Source: Branchipolynoe longqiensis
Lineage: Eukaryota > Annelida > Polychaeta > Phyllodocida > Polynoidae
Direction: 5' to 3'
Length of the DNA: 64,000 nt
Assembly: GCA_030323885.1 (NCBI GenBank)
Contig: CM059198.1
Span: 63,204,917-63,268,916 of the forward strand
A program made the position numbers and the translations under genes. A model generated the notes under the pieces. That model ran no database searches, had not been told where the DNA came from, and saw only the letters and a list, made by a program, of their open reading frames with translations. Shown here piece by piece: positions 1-11,740 of this stretch (position 1 is the first letter of the stretch; each line of letters opens with the position of its first letter).

Positions 1-183
1 CTTATTAAGCATGTGTTGCTACAGAGAAATGAATGCTGAGTTAAGTTAATATAGCATAAGTTAGTAATTTTAAAGCAGAATTACTTCGAACTAAAGTAAG
101 GTAGATTATAGCGATTAACCTAATATATTTATTTATCTCAGTGAAATGGCAGAAACACAAAACCATCAGATTATGCAACTTTA
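1..183. mobile_element. GCATAGTCCGAT MITE, right part
   Basis: The stretch ends in ACCATCAGATTATGCAACTT followed by TAA, a diverged form of the terminus shared with copies at 36.9, 41.1, 45.3 and 51.1 kb. The internal phrase TAATATATTTATTTATCTCA also matches. The left end is unclear or outside the window. Confidence 0.6.
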
Positions 184-799
184 ATGTCACAGATGTTTTT
201 TTTTGGTGATTTGTTTATTTTATTTCTAAGATAGATATTCTGTGTGCAGAAATACAGACATTGAATTTCCTGTTGAGAGAACCGGAAAGAATGATGGAGT
301 GGTTAGGGCTGCTGCTTTCCTAGGTAAAGGATTCACCCTGTACTCACAGTACACGGGTGAATACCAGCCCTGTATAAAGGCTGTCGAAAAAGCGGGGAAA
401 TGAAATAAGAGCCTAAATTTACAATCTAAGCAGCAACATTTATTCTTTATATCTGTCTTCATATTTCCCTCTACGTTTGAGTTTGAAAAATATAATAAAA
501 CATATAGTTTAATAGAATTTAAAGGTGAAATAGACGGCATTCTATGGCCGCCATTTTGTCTTTTTGCATTCTCTCCCATTTCACCAAATCTGTGCTGATA
601 TAAGTACCCAATTGATACTGGAGGCAGGCATTCTACTTCCTGTTCCATACTAAAGCTATTTTCACCCGTATTTACACTACCTTGTCATTCATGCATGTAC
701 TACAAGTACAGGGTGAATCTTTTATCTACTGCTTTCCATGTGGGATGTGGATTCGGTTCACCCCTTTGGCAACGCCTTAGAAAATACGTCAACAAATAA
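184..799. other. Unassigned AT-rich spacer
   Basis: No recognisable gene or repeat. The longest open frame (226-648, minus) has no domain-like features. A GCCGCCATTTTG string at about 547-558 matches the YY1 core on the minus strand, without other promoter support. Short related segments containing GGGTGAAT occur near 335-360 and 710-720. Confidence 0.4.
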
Positions 800-1018
800 C
801 ACTTGTCAGTACCTAGTCTGCCACTCGGCATTACTAAAATAGAACAAGGACTGATTGGCCATGTGTCAAGATAATCCACCTGAGGGCATACCAATCATGC
901 TGCCAATGACAATCTACCACAGCGGGGCAGCACTAAAAACTCACCATCATTGTGCATTGTCACAAATTGGTACCCGTCCTGATGAGACATCAGAAGGTGT
1001 TAGGGCATAACACCTCAA
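800..1018 (+). mobile_element. SINE-1 copy, diverged
   Basis: The body matches the consensus in order (ACTTGTC...CGGCATTA...AAGGACTG...GGGGCAGCACT...GTGCATTGTCACAAAT...GGTACCCGTCCTGATG). It is one of the most diverged copies, with no clear tRNA head or CAAC tail, so probably old. Confidence 0.65.
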
Positions 1019-1169
1019 TTCTTTACTGACACTCGTTATGAGGCTGCAGAAAAGGTAATTATTCTGATGCAAGGGAGGTTTAGAATTTCAGAATTTACTT
1101 CCCACTTCAATTTAGTATGTAAACCATGCAAACAATTTTTGTAAATTTCATATACCTGTAACACTTAAC

Positions 1170-1752
1170 TGCCTGTCACACCTTACCGGATTGAGTACCG
1201 GACACAAACAGACAAAGAATTTGCTAGTCCGGTGGTGTTCGGTATCAAAATGTACCGAAATGTGTCGACGTGTTGCGCTTTCCACCAGACGAAACGGACG
1301 CTAAACGGACAAGGAAAGTACATTAACGAATACCCACCAGACGATAACCGGATGACAACCGAATGTCAAACGGACGGACTGGACATGTACCGAACACGCA
1401 CCGGACTGTCATGGATGCGCCAAAAACTTATACTGACCGAATTCCCACAACACCATCAACGGACTCTGCAGGAAGCAAACCGGAGAGGTAACGGATGGGT
1501 ACCAGACATGTACTGGACAAATTGGACTAACCGGACTTAAAACGGACACCAACTGTACACGTCAGTCCGGTGGTGTCCGATACAAGTTTTGTGCATGTTC
1601 AAAACTTCCCACCATACACACCGGACACCACCGGAGAGAGAAAGGACACGCCGGATGCGTACCATATATAAAACGGATATTGACGTATTTCACCAGACAG
1701 TGTCCGTTTTCTATCCGGTACCCCAATCCGGTAAGGTGTGACAGAGCCTTTA
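1170..1752. mobile_element. Non-autonomous TIR element, GTCACAC group, CCGGA-rich interior
   Basis: A perfect 21-bp inverted repeat closes the element (1173-1193 against 1725-1745; it includes CTGTCACACCTTACCGGATT), with a TA just outside the right end. The interior is saturated with CCGGA/CGGAC and complements, roughly one every 20 bp. A near-palindrome at 1584-1607 (core TTTTGTGCATGTTCAAAA) recurs in other members of this group. No transposase is present. Confidence 0.8.
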
Positions 1753-1868
1753 CGGTCGCAAGACCAGTGCCACGGCACTGACAAAATATATACATGGATA
1801 AAATTAATTTACTCAAACATTTTTTTTTTTTTTAAAGTTATCACTTATGCTTTGGGATGCGTGTGTAG

Positions 1869-2357
1869 ACGTATTTCATGTGACGTCAGCATATATAATT
1901 AGGTCAGTGCGCGAACAACTTGGCTGCAAAACTACACCCGGTTGCACTGCAAACTCAACGGAAAAATGAAATATCTCTAAAACCGCACCACCTAGAAACA
2001 AACCGTGTGGCACACAAACAGATAACATGTTTACCGAACAGATTATATTAAATGTATATCATTTATTGGTCTCTATTTCTATTAATTTTGAATACAATTT
2101 AAGTTTTGCACTGCGCCTATTGGCAAACGCAGTCACTGTCAACATCATCTATTCAGTAGAGCCAGCGGCATCACACGCAAGCACGTGATTGTGGTCGTGC
2201 GCGTTTGTTTTGCAACAATCCAAAATCTTCATACAGAAAAAGTGAAATATCTCTAAAACCGCACCACGTAGAAACAAACCGCTTGGCACGCAATCAGATA
2301 TAACATGTTTACCGAATATACAACATAATTCATAGCGATATTTAATAATATAATATA
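1869..2357 (-). mobile_element. CRE-TIR element, inverted truncated copy
   Basis: The left end carries TTTCATGTGACGTCA, matching the TIR of the copy at 21,351. The interior holds two repeats of a module containing TGAAATATCTCTAAAACCGC and TAGAAACAAACCG, the reverse complement of the 21.4-21.8 kb module. No clear right end was found; the next recognisable repeat is the SINE-1 at 2376. Confidence 0.7.
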
Positions 2358-2375
2358 ATATAGTTCTGCCGCTCA

Positions 2376-2701
2376 TCTAACCGGACGTGCAGGGTTCCCG
2401 TGTGGGAGATCTGGGTTCGATTCCCAGTTGAGTCAAACCAATGACTTATAAATTTGCTACTTGTCACTACCTAGCCTGGTGCTTGGCATTAGTAGGATAG
2501 GGCAAGGACTGGTTAGCACAGCATCAGGATAGTGTGACTGTGTGGGATATCTGGTCATGGTGCTAGCGGACCAGGTCTGCCAGTCGGGCAGCACTATTAA
2601 AGTCACTGAGAGTGTGCATTGTCATAAGTCGATACCCATCCTGATATGACCTTAGATGTTGCCAGGACATAAACCTCCAAGAAACTAACAACAAACAAAC
2701 A
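2376..2701 (+). mobile_element. SINE-1, near full length
   Basis: The tRNA-like head contains a good B box (GGTTCGATTCC at about 2413), followed by the full body and a tail with AACAACAAACAAACAAA. The A-box half is poorly preserved. Confidence 0.85.
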
Positions 2702-3232
2702 AAGCCGATGATCTCTACATACATAATAAATGATACATTACATATATAACGTAGTGAGCCTTAACCCTCCTACTCGTGCCTTGGCTAGGGGCCTGAGTCA
2801 CAGTGGGTGGGCATCAATATTGGGATGCCAGTTTATTACCCATCATGCCCCGCTGGTGGGTGTCACATCGAATCATTTCCCATGAAAAAAAAAGTGTCAT
2901 TTTCTAATTAAGCACAGTGACAAGGATTGCGGCTTAGCCTGGTATTTGGCAATTATTTTGTTTTGTTTTTGTGAGTTGTCTCTCCCCCCCCCCCCCACCC
3001 CCCCTCCCCCCACCCCGGTTTGTCTCCCTGTAATTCTGCCTTATTGCTTTCCACAGAGGCATGATGGGTAACAAGGTCCACAGTTATTTCAATATAGAGT
3101 AACTCGATTTCTGTATATAGGGTATACATTATATATCACATTGTAACGAGGTTTTACTCTATATATAAATAAATATATATATATGCAATGAAATCCTAGT
3201 ATAAATTATAATGTGGCCATTGTTATGTAGTA
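2702..3232. other. Unassigned spacer with homopolymer C tract
   Basis: No gene signal. A near-uninterrupted C run lies at about 2984-3015. ATGATGGGTAAC at 3061 and a reverse-complement-like string near 2838-2850 may be a diverged repeat pair. The 3120-3190 stretch is AT-rich with TATATA runs. Confidence 0.4.
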
Positions 3233-3493
3233 TATGAGACTGTTTCAAAAGGTGCTAAGCAATATGGGACAAACCTTTATCATTGTAACGATCAACATTC
3301 TATCTGCTTATGCATTTGCTCAGGGTAAACAGATTTGTTTTCTACATGGTCTTTCATAATCCCAATAGAATACATATTGATTTGAAGCAAATGTCCTTTT
3401 GTTTTCAGTGTAACCATTTCTGTGCTGTTTTGTGTCAATCGTTACAATTGACAAAAAAAAAGAAGAGTTATAACCTTTTGAGACAGGCTCATA
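3233..3493. mobile_element. 261-bp TATGAG MITE
   Basis: Imperfect TIRs: TATGAGACTGTTTCAAAAGG on the left and the complement of TATGAGCCTGTCTCAAAAGG on the right, with TA next to both ends. A second copy of exactly the same length is at 62,244-62,504. No coding capacity. Confidence 0.8.
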
Positions 3494-3519
3494 TAAGAAA
3501 ATTTGCCAGGGAAGGTGGG

Positions 3520-3522
3520 AAG

Positions 3523-3554
<32 letters not shown>

Positions 3555-4500
3555 AGTGAAGAGAAGATATAGATATAGATATATAGAGAAGATAATAGAT
3601 GTAGAGAAGATATATCCTGTAGAGGTAGATATATAGAGAAGAAATATAGAGAATATATATAGATAATCGAGATATATAGAGAATATATATGTAAATATAG
3701 AGAATATATATAGAGAAGATATATAGAGAAGATATATAGAGAAGATATATATAGAAGATATATAGAGAAGATATATAGAGAAGATATATAGAGAAAATAT
3801 ATAGAGAAGATATATAGAGAAGATATATAGAGAAGATATATAGTGAATATATATAGAGAATATATATAGAGAAGATATATAGAGAATATATATATAGAGA
3901 AGATATATAGAGAAGACATATACAGAAGATATATAGAGAAGATATATAGAGAAGATATATAGAGAATATATATAGAGAAGATATATAGAGAATATATATA
4001 GAGAAGATATATAGAGAATATAGATAGAGAAGATAGAGAGAGAAGATATATAGAGAATATATATAGAGAAGATATATAGAGAAGATATATAGAGAAGATA
4101 TATAGAGAAGATATATAGAGATGATATATTATTAGAGAAGATGTACTAGAGAAGATGTATTAGTGAAGATATATTAGAGAAGATATATTAGAGAAGATAT
4201 ATTAGAGAAGATCTATTAGAGAAATATATTAGAGAAGATATATTAGAGAAGATATATTAGATAACATATATTAGAGAAGATATATTAGAGAAGATATATT
4301 AGAGAAGATATATTAGAGAAGATATATTAGAGAAGATATATTAGAGAAGATATATGAGAGAAAATATATTAGAGAAATTATATTAGGGAAGATATATAGA
4401 GAAATTATATTCGAGAAGATATATAGAGAATATATATGTAAATATACAGAATATATATATAGAGAACATATACAAAGAAGATATACAGAGAAGATAGTAG
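3520..4500. repeat. GAAGATATATAGA tandem array
   Basis: About 1 kb of units such as GAGAAGATATATA (13 bp) with drift to GAGAAGATATATTA after about 4130. The long minus-strand open frame here is an artefact of the stop-free repeat. Confidence 0.9.
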
Positions 4501-4656
4501 TCCATCTATGATCTAGCGCTGATGATCCCAGGACCACTTCACTGCATTTGAAACCTTTAGGGGGGAAACTGTGCATATGACAGGGCCGAACGCCTCGGAG
4601 GACTAATGTAATAGGGAGTTAACGCGACGTCTAGCCTCGCTCTCGTCAGGTGGCAG

Positions 4657-4806
4657 CACTGCACTCCACAGCATACCACAGCACACCACAGCACACCACA
4701 TCACACCACAGCACACCACACCACAGCACACCACACCACAACACACACCACAACACACACCACACCACACCACACCACACCACACCATACCACACCACAC
4801 CACACC
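4657..4806. repeat. CACCA/CAGCA pentamer array
   Basis: Tandem ACCAC/AGCAC pentamers with a few heptamer slips. A CA/CG alternating tract (4926-4965) follows 120 bp later. Open frames through it are repeat artefacts. Confidence 0.85.
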
Positions 4807-5092
4807 GGTCGACGCACCCTCCCCTTTACCCATCGCTCTAAAACCGTGCATAAACCCATGTCGCCCGACGTAATAAATATGCAAATGAGCCAGTCCACAG
4901 CCATTGTAGGAGAGTGTCGACTCTCGCACACACACGCGCGCACACACACGCGCACACACGCGCGGGTGCGCCATAACGTGCCATAATGCGCATGCAAGCA
5001 ATCTCCCATCGCAATTTTGGATTTATACATGGTAGTAAACGTGATGTTTTTTTCTCCCTTCCTTCTTCCCACCCACCCTTTTTTGTGAGTCC

Positions 5093-7950
5093 TACTGTAC
5101 TATTAAATTGCCCCCGTCTCGATCCTGCAGTATTACTAAGTTTCCCCCATCCTGTGTCGTCCAGTATGGCTGAGTTGCCTTCTTTTCCCATCTCGCAGTA
5201 TTATTGAGTTGTCCCCTACCCCCATCCTGCAGTCTGACTGAATTGCCCCCTTTTGTCTCATGCAGTCGAGTGAGTTGCCTCCTGTCCTTGTCCCACCATA
5301 GTACGGAGTTGTCCCCTTTCCCCGGTCCTGCAGTATGACTGAATTTCCCCTTGACACTATCCTGCAGTATGAGTGAATTTCCCCTTGACACTATCCTGCA
5401 GTATGACTGAATTTACCCTTGACACTATCCTGCAGTATGCCTGCATTTCCCCTTATCTCCATTCTGCAGTATGACTGAATTTCCCCTTGACACTATCCTG
5501 CAGTATGACTGAATTTCCCCTTGACACTATCCTGCAGTATGACTGAATTTCCCCTTGACACTATCCTGCAGAATGACTTAATTTCCCCTTGACACTATCC
5601 TGCAGTATGACTGAATTTCCCCTTGACACTATCCTGCAGTATAACTGAATTTCCCCTTGACACTATCCTGCAGTATGACTGAATTTCCCATTGACACTAT
5701 CCTGCAGTATGACTGCATTTCTCCTTGACACTATCCTGCAGTATGACTGCATTTCACCTTGACACTATCCTGCAATATGACTGCATTTCCCCTTGACACT
5801 ATCCTGCAGTATGACTGAATTTCCCCTTGACACTATCCTGCAGTTTGACTGAATTTCCCCTTAACTCCAGCCTGCAGTATGACTGAATTTCCCCTTAACA
5901 CTATCCTGCAGTATGACTGAATTTCCCCTTGACACTATCCTGCAATATGACTGAATTTCCCCTTGACACTATCCTGCAGTATGACTGAATTTCCCTTTAA
6001 CTCCATCCTGCACTATGACTGAATTTCCCCTTGACACTATCCTGCAGTATGACTGAATTTCCCCTTAACACCTTCCTGCAGTATGACTGACTTTCCCCTT
6101 AACACCATCCTGCATTATGACTGAATTTCCACTTAACACTATCCTGCAGTATGACTGAATTTCGCCTTGACACTATCCTGCAGTATGACTGAATTTCGCC
6201 TTGACACTATCCTGCAGTATGACTGAATTTCTCCTTGACACTATCCTGCAGTATAACTGAATTTCACCTTGACACTATCCTGCAATATGAGTGCATTTCC
6301 CCTTGACACTATCCTGCAGTATGACTCAATTTCCCCTTGACACTATCCTGCAGTATGACTGAATTTCTCCTTGACACTATCCTGCAGTATAACTGAATTT
6401 CACCTTGACGCTATCCTGCAATATGACTGCATTTCCCCTTGACAATATCCTGCAGTATGACTGAATTTCCCCTTAACACTATCCTGCAGTATGACTGAAT
6501 TTCCCCTTAACTCCATCCTGCAGTATGACTGAATTTCCCCTTAACACTATCCTGCAGTATGACTGAATTTCCCCTTAACACCATCCTGCAGTATGACTGA
6601 ATTTTCCCTTAACTCCAGCCTGCAGTATGACTGAATTTCCCCTTAACACTATCCTGCAGTATGACTGAATTTCCCCTTGACACTATCCTGCAATATGACT
6701 GGATTTCCCCTTGACACTATCCTGCAGTATGACTGAATTTCCCCTTAACACTATCCTGCAGTATGACTGAATTTCCCCTTAACACTATCCTGCAGTATGA
6801 CTGAATTTCCCCTTAACACCATCCTGCAGTATGACTGAATTTCCCCTTGAAACTATCCTGCAGTATGATTGAATTTCCCCTTGACACTAGCCTGCAGTAT
6901 GACTGAATTTCCCCTTGACACTATCCTGCAGTATGACTGAATTTCGCCTTGACACTATCCTGCAGTATGACTGCATTTCCCCTTAACACTATCCTGCAGT
7001 ATGACTGAATTTCCCCTTAACTCCATCCTGCAGTATGACTGAATTTACCCTTAACACTATCCTGCAGTAAGACTGAATTTCCCCTTAACTCCATCCTGCA
7101 GTATGACTGAATTTCCCCTTAACACCATCCTGCAGTTTGACTGAATTTCCCCTTAACACCATCCTGCAGTATGACTGAATTTCCCCTTAACACCATCCTG
7201 CAGTATGACTGAATTTCCCCTTAACACCATCCTGCAGTATGACTGAATTTCCCCTTAACTCCATCCTGCAGTATGACTGAATTTCCCCTTAACACCTTCC
7301 TGCAGTATGACTGGATTTCCCCTTAACACTATCCTGCAGTATGACTGAATTTCCCCTTAACACCATCCTGCAGTATGACTGAATTTCCCCTTAACTTCAT
7401 CCTGCAGTATGACTGAATTTCCCCTTAACTACATCCTGCAGTTTGACTGAATTTCCCCATAACACCATCCTGCAGTATGACTGAATTTCCCCTTAACTAC
7501 ATCCTGCAGTTTGACTGAATTTCCCCATAACACCATCCTGCAGTATGACTGAATTTCCCCTTAACTCCATCCCACAGTATGACTGAATTTCCCCTTAACT
7601 CCATCCTGCAGTTTGACTGAATTTCCTCTTAACTCCATCCTGCAGATTGACTGAATTTACCCTTAACACCATCCCGCAGTATGACTGAATTTCCCCTTAA
7701 CTCCATCCTGCAGTATGACTGAATTTCTCCTTAACTCCATCCCGCAGTATGACTGAATTTCCCCCTTTTGTGTGTTGCGGTATGAGTGCGTTGCCCCCTG
7801 TCCTTGTCCCACAGTATTACTGAGTTGCTCCCTTTCTCCATCCTGAAGTACGACTGATTTGCCCCTCTCTGTCCTTCAGGTGTACTAAGTTGATCCCTTC
7901 TGCATCCTGCACTTGTATTGAATTACTCCCTTCTGAATCCTACAGTACTG
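5093..7950. repeat. 34-bp minisatellite with diverged flanking units
   Basis: The core runs from about 5322 to 7760, roughly 72 units of 34 bp containing CCTGCAGTATGACTGAATTT (a PstI site per unit). Left units mostly carry TTGACACTAT; right units mostly TTAACACCAT or TTAACTCCAT. Units at 5093-5321 and 7761-7950 are strongly diverged. The length is not a multiple of three and no frame stays open. Confidence 0.95.
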
Positions 7951-7958
7951 CTGCCTAA

Positions 7959-8646
7959 ACACCCTGTCACACTACGACGTGACGACGTCAGCAGAGGGAG
8001 AACGTGAAAAACGTCGAACTTCTCGGCATAGTATGCAAATTTGGGCACAAGTTGAACGTGGATGCAGTGTAGTTGACGAGAGCGTAATGTCGGTAAAGTG
8101 TAGTGATATTGTCATTCAATGAGAGAGAACAACATAATTACACTCAGGGAACGTTATGAGCATTATTCCCTTGCCAGAACTACGTTGCTTTACGTTATGT
8201 GACATTACAGACGTCATGACACTGTGGCGAAACGCTGAACGTACATTGGACATACGTTCGGCGTACGTTCTCCTGACATTCTCCTGATGTTCCCATTACG
8301 CCACGTGGACGTTTCCACCGGCGTTAATGTGGGTTAACATAGTGAAACGTAGTAGAACGTAGTGAGCAGCTTTTGACTAACGTCCGTTTAACGTCATTGA
8401 CATTCGCTGAATGTATAAAGAACGTACGGCGAACATAAACCCTTACGTTTGAGTCACATCAAAAGTTTTGAACAGGTTCAAAACCTTGACGCGCACCGAC
8501 GTAACACGATGTAACGTAATGTAGCTCGACGTCAGTCTAACGTCATTCTGACGTCATCATAACGTAACCCAACATACGTCAACGTAATGACGAAAAGTGC
8601 CCACATCAGGCTTATGTTGGCTCGTTACGTCATAGTGTGACAGGGG
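7959..8646. mobile_element. Non-autonomous TIR element, GTCACAC group, ACGT-rich interior
   Basis: Ends are AACACCCTGTCACACTACGA on the left and the complement of CCCCTGTCACACTATGACGT on the right; TA flanks both (7957-7958, 8647-8648). The 688-bp interior is crowded with AACGT/ACGTC/ACGTA in both orientations. AGTTTTGAACAGGTTCAAAA at about 8464 is the group's core palindrome. No protein is encoded. Confidence 0.85.
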
Positions 8647-8982
8647 TATAAAATCTGGAGACTTCCTCTCATCCTCCGATCGATACAGTTTGGTGATGGT
8701 TTTCTTTGCCTGTTTTCTGAGCTCTAATTAGTGCGGTACTGCCAGGACAAGAATTGTGGTCTTTCTTTTTCCATTTCATCGGGGCAGAGCAATTTAATGG
8801 ACCTATAAAGACCTAATTTATAGGGAAAAGTAATATTATTTTGGACAATGATCTACAACAATCTCCAAAATACCCTTGTAGTGTTGATAGGTGTTCTGCT
8901 ATTGCTAAATAATCATTATTTACTGTTCTAATCATCTATTTTAAAACCAGATGAAGCATGCGCATTCCAGTATCCCACCACC

Positions 8983-9560
8983 CTACCGGGCGTGGTGGCC
9001 GAATCGGTAGAGCGCATTCCTCGTGTGTAGTCGATCGGGAGTTCGGTTCCCGGTCGAGTCAAACCAAAGACATAACAATTTATGTGTATGTATAAATGTT
9101 TACCTTTATGCAAATATTATATGAGCGGTGATGGTGAATCTATTGTGTGCTGATTCTGGAAGTTTCTATGGTACAGCTAGAGTGACTTGGATCCCTGTTG
9201 CATGTTGGGGCAGGTAAGCAAAGGCAACTGGTCAGCAAGTGCTTCCTCTCCTAACACCGGGTGGTCACTTCTACCTGATGTTTTTCTTTAATAAAGATTG
9301 GGATCTTAGAGGCTAGCCAGAGCCAGATAATACTTGTCGCTTCCTAGCCTGGCCCTCACCATTAATATGGTAGGACAAGGACTGGTTACCTCAGTGTCAA
9401 GCTAATGTGATTGAGTGGGATATCGGGTCATGTTGCTGGTGGCCTGATTTCCGTGTGGGGCAGCACTGTAAAGTTGCCATGAGTGTGCACTGTCACATCT
9501 CGGTACCCATACTGATATGACCGCAAATGTTGCCAGGATGTAAAACTCCAACAAACCAAG
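8983..9560 (+). mobile_element. SINE-1 interrupted by a dispersed repeat
   Basis: The tRNA-like head (8983-9060, GGTGGCCGAATCGGTAGAGC) and start of the body are followed by an unrelated 245-bp block. The SINE body then resumes at about 9328 (ATACTTGTCGCTTCC) and ends AAACTCCAACAAACC. The break lies between AATTTAT and ATACTTGTC of the consensus. Confidence 0.8.
9082..9325. repeat. Dispersed repeat of unknown class
   Basis: About 80-85% similar by eye to 61,890-62,135, including TGAATCTATTGTGTGCTGAT, CAGGTAAGCAAAGGCA and GGTCACTTCTACCTGAT. Here it splits a SINE-1 copy; at 62 kb a SINE-1 3' part also follows it. No terminal repeats, tRNA boxes or coding signal seen. Confidence 0.7.
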
Positions 9561-9660
9561 AGGAGAACCCTGTGGATGAGGGAGGGTGCGTGGGGAGCAA
9601 CTGGAAAGTGACAGATTACTCTTGAGGCTGTGTTATTTTTGTTAAGTAGTTTTAATTCAC

Positions 9661-9873
9661 TGGTTAGTTGTTGGAGTTTTGCGTCCTGGCAACATCTAAG
9701 GTCATATCAGGATGGGTACTGATTTGTGACAGTGCGCAATCATGGTGCTTTATAGTGCTGCCCCAGTGGGAAATCAGGCCTCCGGTACCATAAATAACCC
9801 AATATCCCACTCAGTCACATTATATTGACACTGAGCTAACCAGTCCTTGCCCTATCCTGTTAATTAGTATTGT
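9661..9873 (-). mobile_element. SINE-1, 5'-truncated
   Basis: Starts with the complement of the CAAC tail (TTAGTTGTTGGAGTTTTGCG) and runs to the complement of TTAATAGGATAGGGC; the tRNA head is absent. Confidence 0.85.
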
Positions 9874-9943
9874 GTCGAGTTTTAATTGAAATAACACTCA
9901 GTGAAAAAAATCCCATCCCCAACTTACACCATTTAAAGATGTA

Positions 9944-10250
9944 TCATTGTCATTGTGGTGTTCTCTGTGGCGGTGTGGTTAGAGTGTCTGACTTTTTTCT
10001 AGGTCGGACTCCTAATCTGAAGGTTGGTGGTTCGATTCCCCATGCCCCCACCTCTGCCAATTTGGATTTACACCGCTGTGTATAACTTACAGCGTCATCA
10101 AAGGCCGGTTACTCTCATACCATGTATATGTGGTGTGGAGGTTAAAAATCCCGTGGGTTGGTAAAAGTGTAGACTCAGGCTTTCTATCGAAAAACCGTCT
10201 AATGGTGAAAACAAGTCTATTCAGACTTATCCATGATAGGCAGTATAAAT
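9944..10250 (+). mobile_element. SINE-4 (tRNA-Arg-like head)
   Basis: The head contains GGCGGTGTGGTTAGAGTGTC (A-box region), an anticodon-loop-like CTCCTAA and a perfect B box GGTTCGATTCCCC. A T-rich insert (ACTTTTTTCTA) sits at the anticodon arm. The body follows through CACCGCTGTGTATAACTTAC and TTTAACCTCC-like complements. The second copy is at 59,188-59,424, minus. Confidence 0.75.
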
Positions 10251-10264
10251 CTTCAAGAAAAAAG

Positions 10265-10385
10265 AATTGCATATACATCAAATCAATAGATGTCATTGAT
10301 GTGTGTCATCGGTGTATGTCATTGATGTGTCTCCTTGATATATCCCATCCATGTCTCACTGATGTGTCAATGATGTGTCAGTGAT
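10265..10385. repeat. TGATGTGTCA-type degenerate tandem repeat
   Basis: About ten imperfect units of TCATTGATGTGT or TGATGTGTCA. Non-coding. Confidence 0.7.
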
Positions 10386-10465
10386 GTGACTCAGCCGGGA
10401 TTAGAACCCGCACCCTCCCTTGCTGTAAGCGAGCGCTTTAGCGATTCGACCATCCCATCCACTCT
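10386..10465 (-). mobile_element. tRNA-like SINE head, third subtype
   Basis: On the minus strand it reads GGATGGTCGAATCGCTAAAG, then a variable arm, B box GGGTTCTAATCCCGG and GAGTCAC. It resembles SINE-1 heads in ending with GAGTC but has no body attached. It is not a good tRNA: the stems are poorly paired. Confidence 0.55.
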
Positions 10466-10523
10466 ACTGCAAAATGTAATGATGAATGCCACCCCTTGAG
10501 CCCTCCATCCCCCCCACCCGGAC

Positions 10524-10866
10524 CAGGTGGGATGGCCGAATGAGTTGAGCGTCCCGTCTCCTGTTTTGGGAGATTGGGGAATCCGAACACTGATCGAGTC
10601 AAACCACAATGACTTCAAAATTGATACGTGTTGCTTCCTAGGGATGCACTCGGCATTATTAGGATACAGCAGGGACTGGTTGGATCAGTGTCAGGATAAT
10701 GTGACTGAGTAGGATATGAGGTCATGGTGCTGGCAGCCTGGTCTCACAGTGGGGTAGCACTCTAAAGTTGTCATGAGTACCCACTGTCGCAAATCAGTAC
10801 CCGTCCTGATATGACCTTAGATGTTGCTGGGACATAAGACATTAACAAACAAACAAACAAACAAAC
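10524..10866 (+). mobile_element. SINE-1, B-type head
   Basis: Head GGTGGGATGGCCGAATGAGT, TGAGCGTCCCGTCTCCTGTT, then TCGAGTCAAACC, full body and AACAAACAAACAAAC tail. The head belongs to the subtype with TGAGCGTCCCGTCTC rather than AGAGCGCAGGCCTCC. Confidence 0.85.
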
Positions 10867-11111
10867 CCCCCCCCACACACACACACATACACACCTACCC
10901 CGCTGTTACAGCTGTCGGGATTAACACGCTTGGTATTCTGTGAATGTTGATGCGGGGATCGGACAAAGCCTGAGTAACTTCTCCTGCACCAACTCTTCAT
11001 AATAGCACCCCCCCTCCCTCTCAGTGGTCGGGGGGCGGGGGGAGAGGGCGGTTGCGGGGGGAGGGGAGGTCGAGTCTGCCTGGGGAGGAGCAAGATGCAG
11101 TACCAACTGTT

Positions 11112-11420
11112 CACACCGAATCGGTAGAGCGCAGGCCTCCCATGCGGGAGATCGCGACTTTGATTCCCAGTCGAGTCAAACCAATGAATTACAAAATTGA
11201 TACTTGTCGCTTCGTAGCTTGGCACTTGGCATTAATAGGATATGGCAAGGACTGGTTAGCTTAGTGTCAGGATAATGTGACTGAGTGGGTTACTGGGTCA
11301 TGGTGCTTGTGGCCTGATTTTCCAGTGGGGCAGCACTATAAAGTTGCCATGAGTGCACACTGTCACAAAGTCAGTACCCATCCTGATATGACCTTAGATG
11401 TTGCCTGGACGTAAAACAAG
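11112..11420 (+). mobile_element. SINE-1, A-type head
   Basis: CGAATCGGTAGAGCGCAGGC (A box) and TTTGATTCCCAGTCGAGTC (B box) lead into a complete body ending GACGTAAAACAAGC. A C/G-rich tract (11,005-11,065) lies just upstream. Confidence 0.85.
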
Positions 11421-11740
11421 CAACCATTATTATTGAATTGTAAAATAAAATAGCCTGTGATGCCTCTGCCACCTTTCCAGTATACCCTTTTGTTTAGTTT
11501 TTGTTCGTTTTCACTTTCAGTGAGGAATTATGAGTGGTACAAACCCTAAAGGTCAGCTACATACTGACGTACGAACACACACACTAACACAATAAAACAC
11601 AGCTCCAACAGAGAGACTTGCCGGCGCGATGAGAGCACTGACGGTCACGTGATGGCAATTCAGATCACGTGGTATATCTGTCGAGAACTTTGGCATTGAC
11701 ATAGAGATGAGTCATGAATACTGTAAACCTGTCCCTTCCC
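11421..11740. other. Unassigned spacer
   Basis: No gene or repeat recognised between the SINE-1 copy and the C-rich tract. Two ATCACGTG-like strings occur near 11,648 and 11,666 (GTCACGTGA, ATCACGTGG), E-box-like but unsupported. Confidence 0.35.

Noticed and set aside
3320..3919. 199-codon minus frame rich in Tyr/Ile/Ser
   Set aside because: Most of it is a translation of the GAAGATATATA tandem repeat; the remainder is the TATGAG MITE.
5322..7760. CRISPR-like array of regularly spaced repeats
   Set aside because: Units are contiguous 34-bp tandem repeats without unique spacers, in a eukaryotic context; it is a minisatellite.
8983..9060. Functional tRNA gene (A and B boxes present)
   Set aside because: Same head as dozens of SINE-1 copies, acceptor stem does not pair, no Pol III terminator at the tRNA end.
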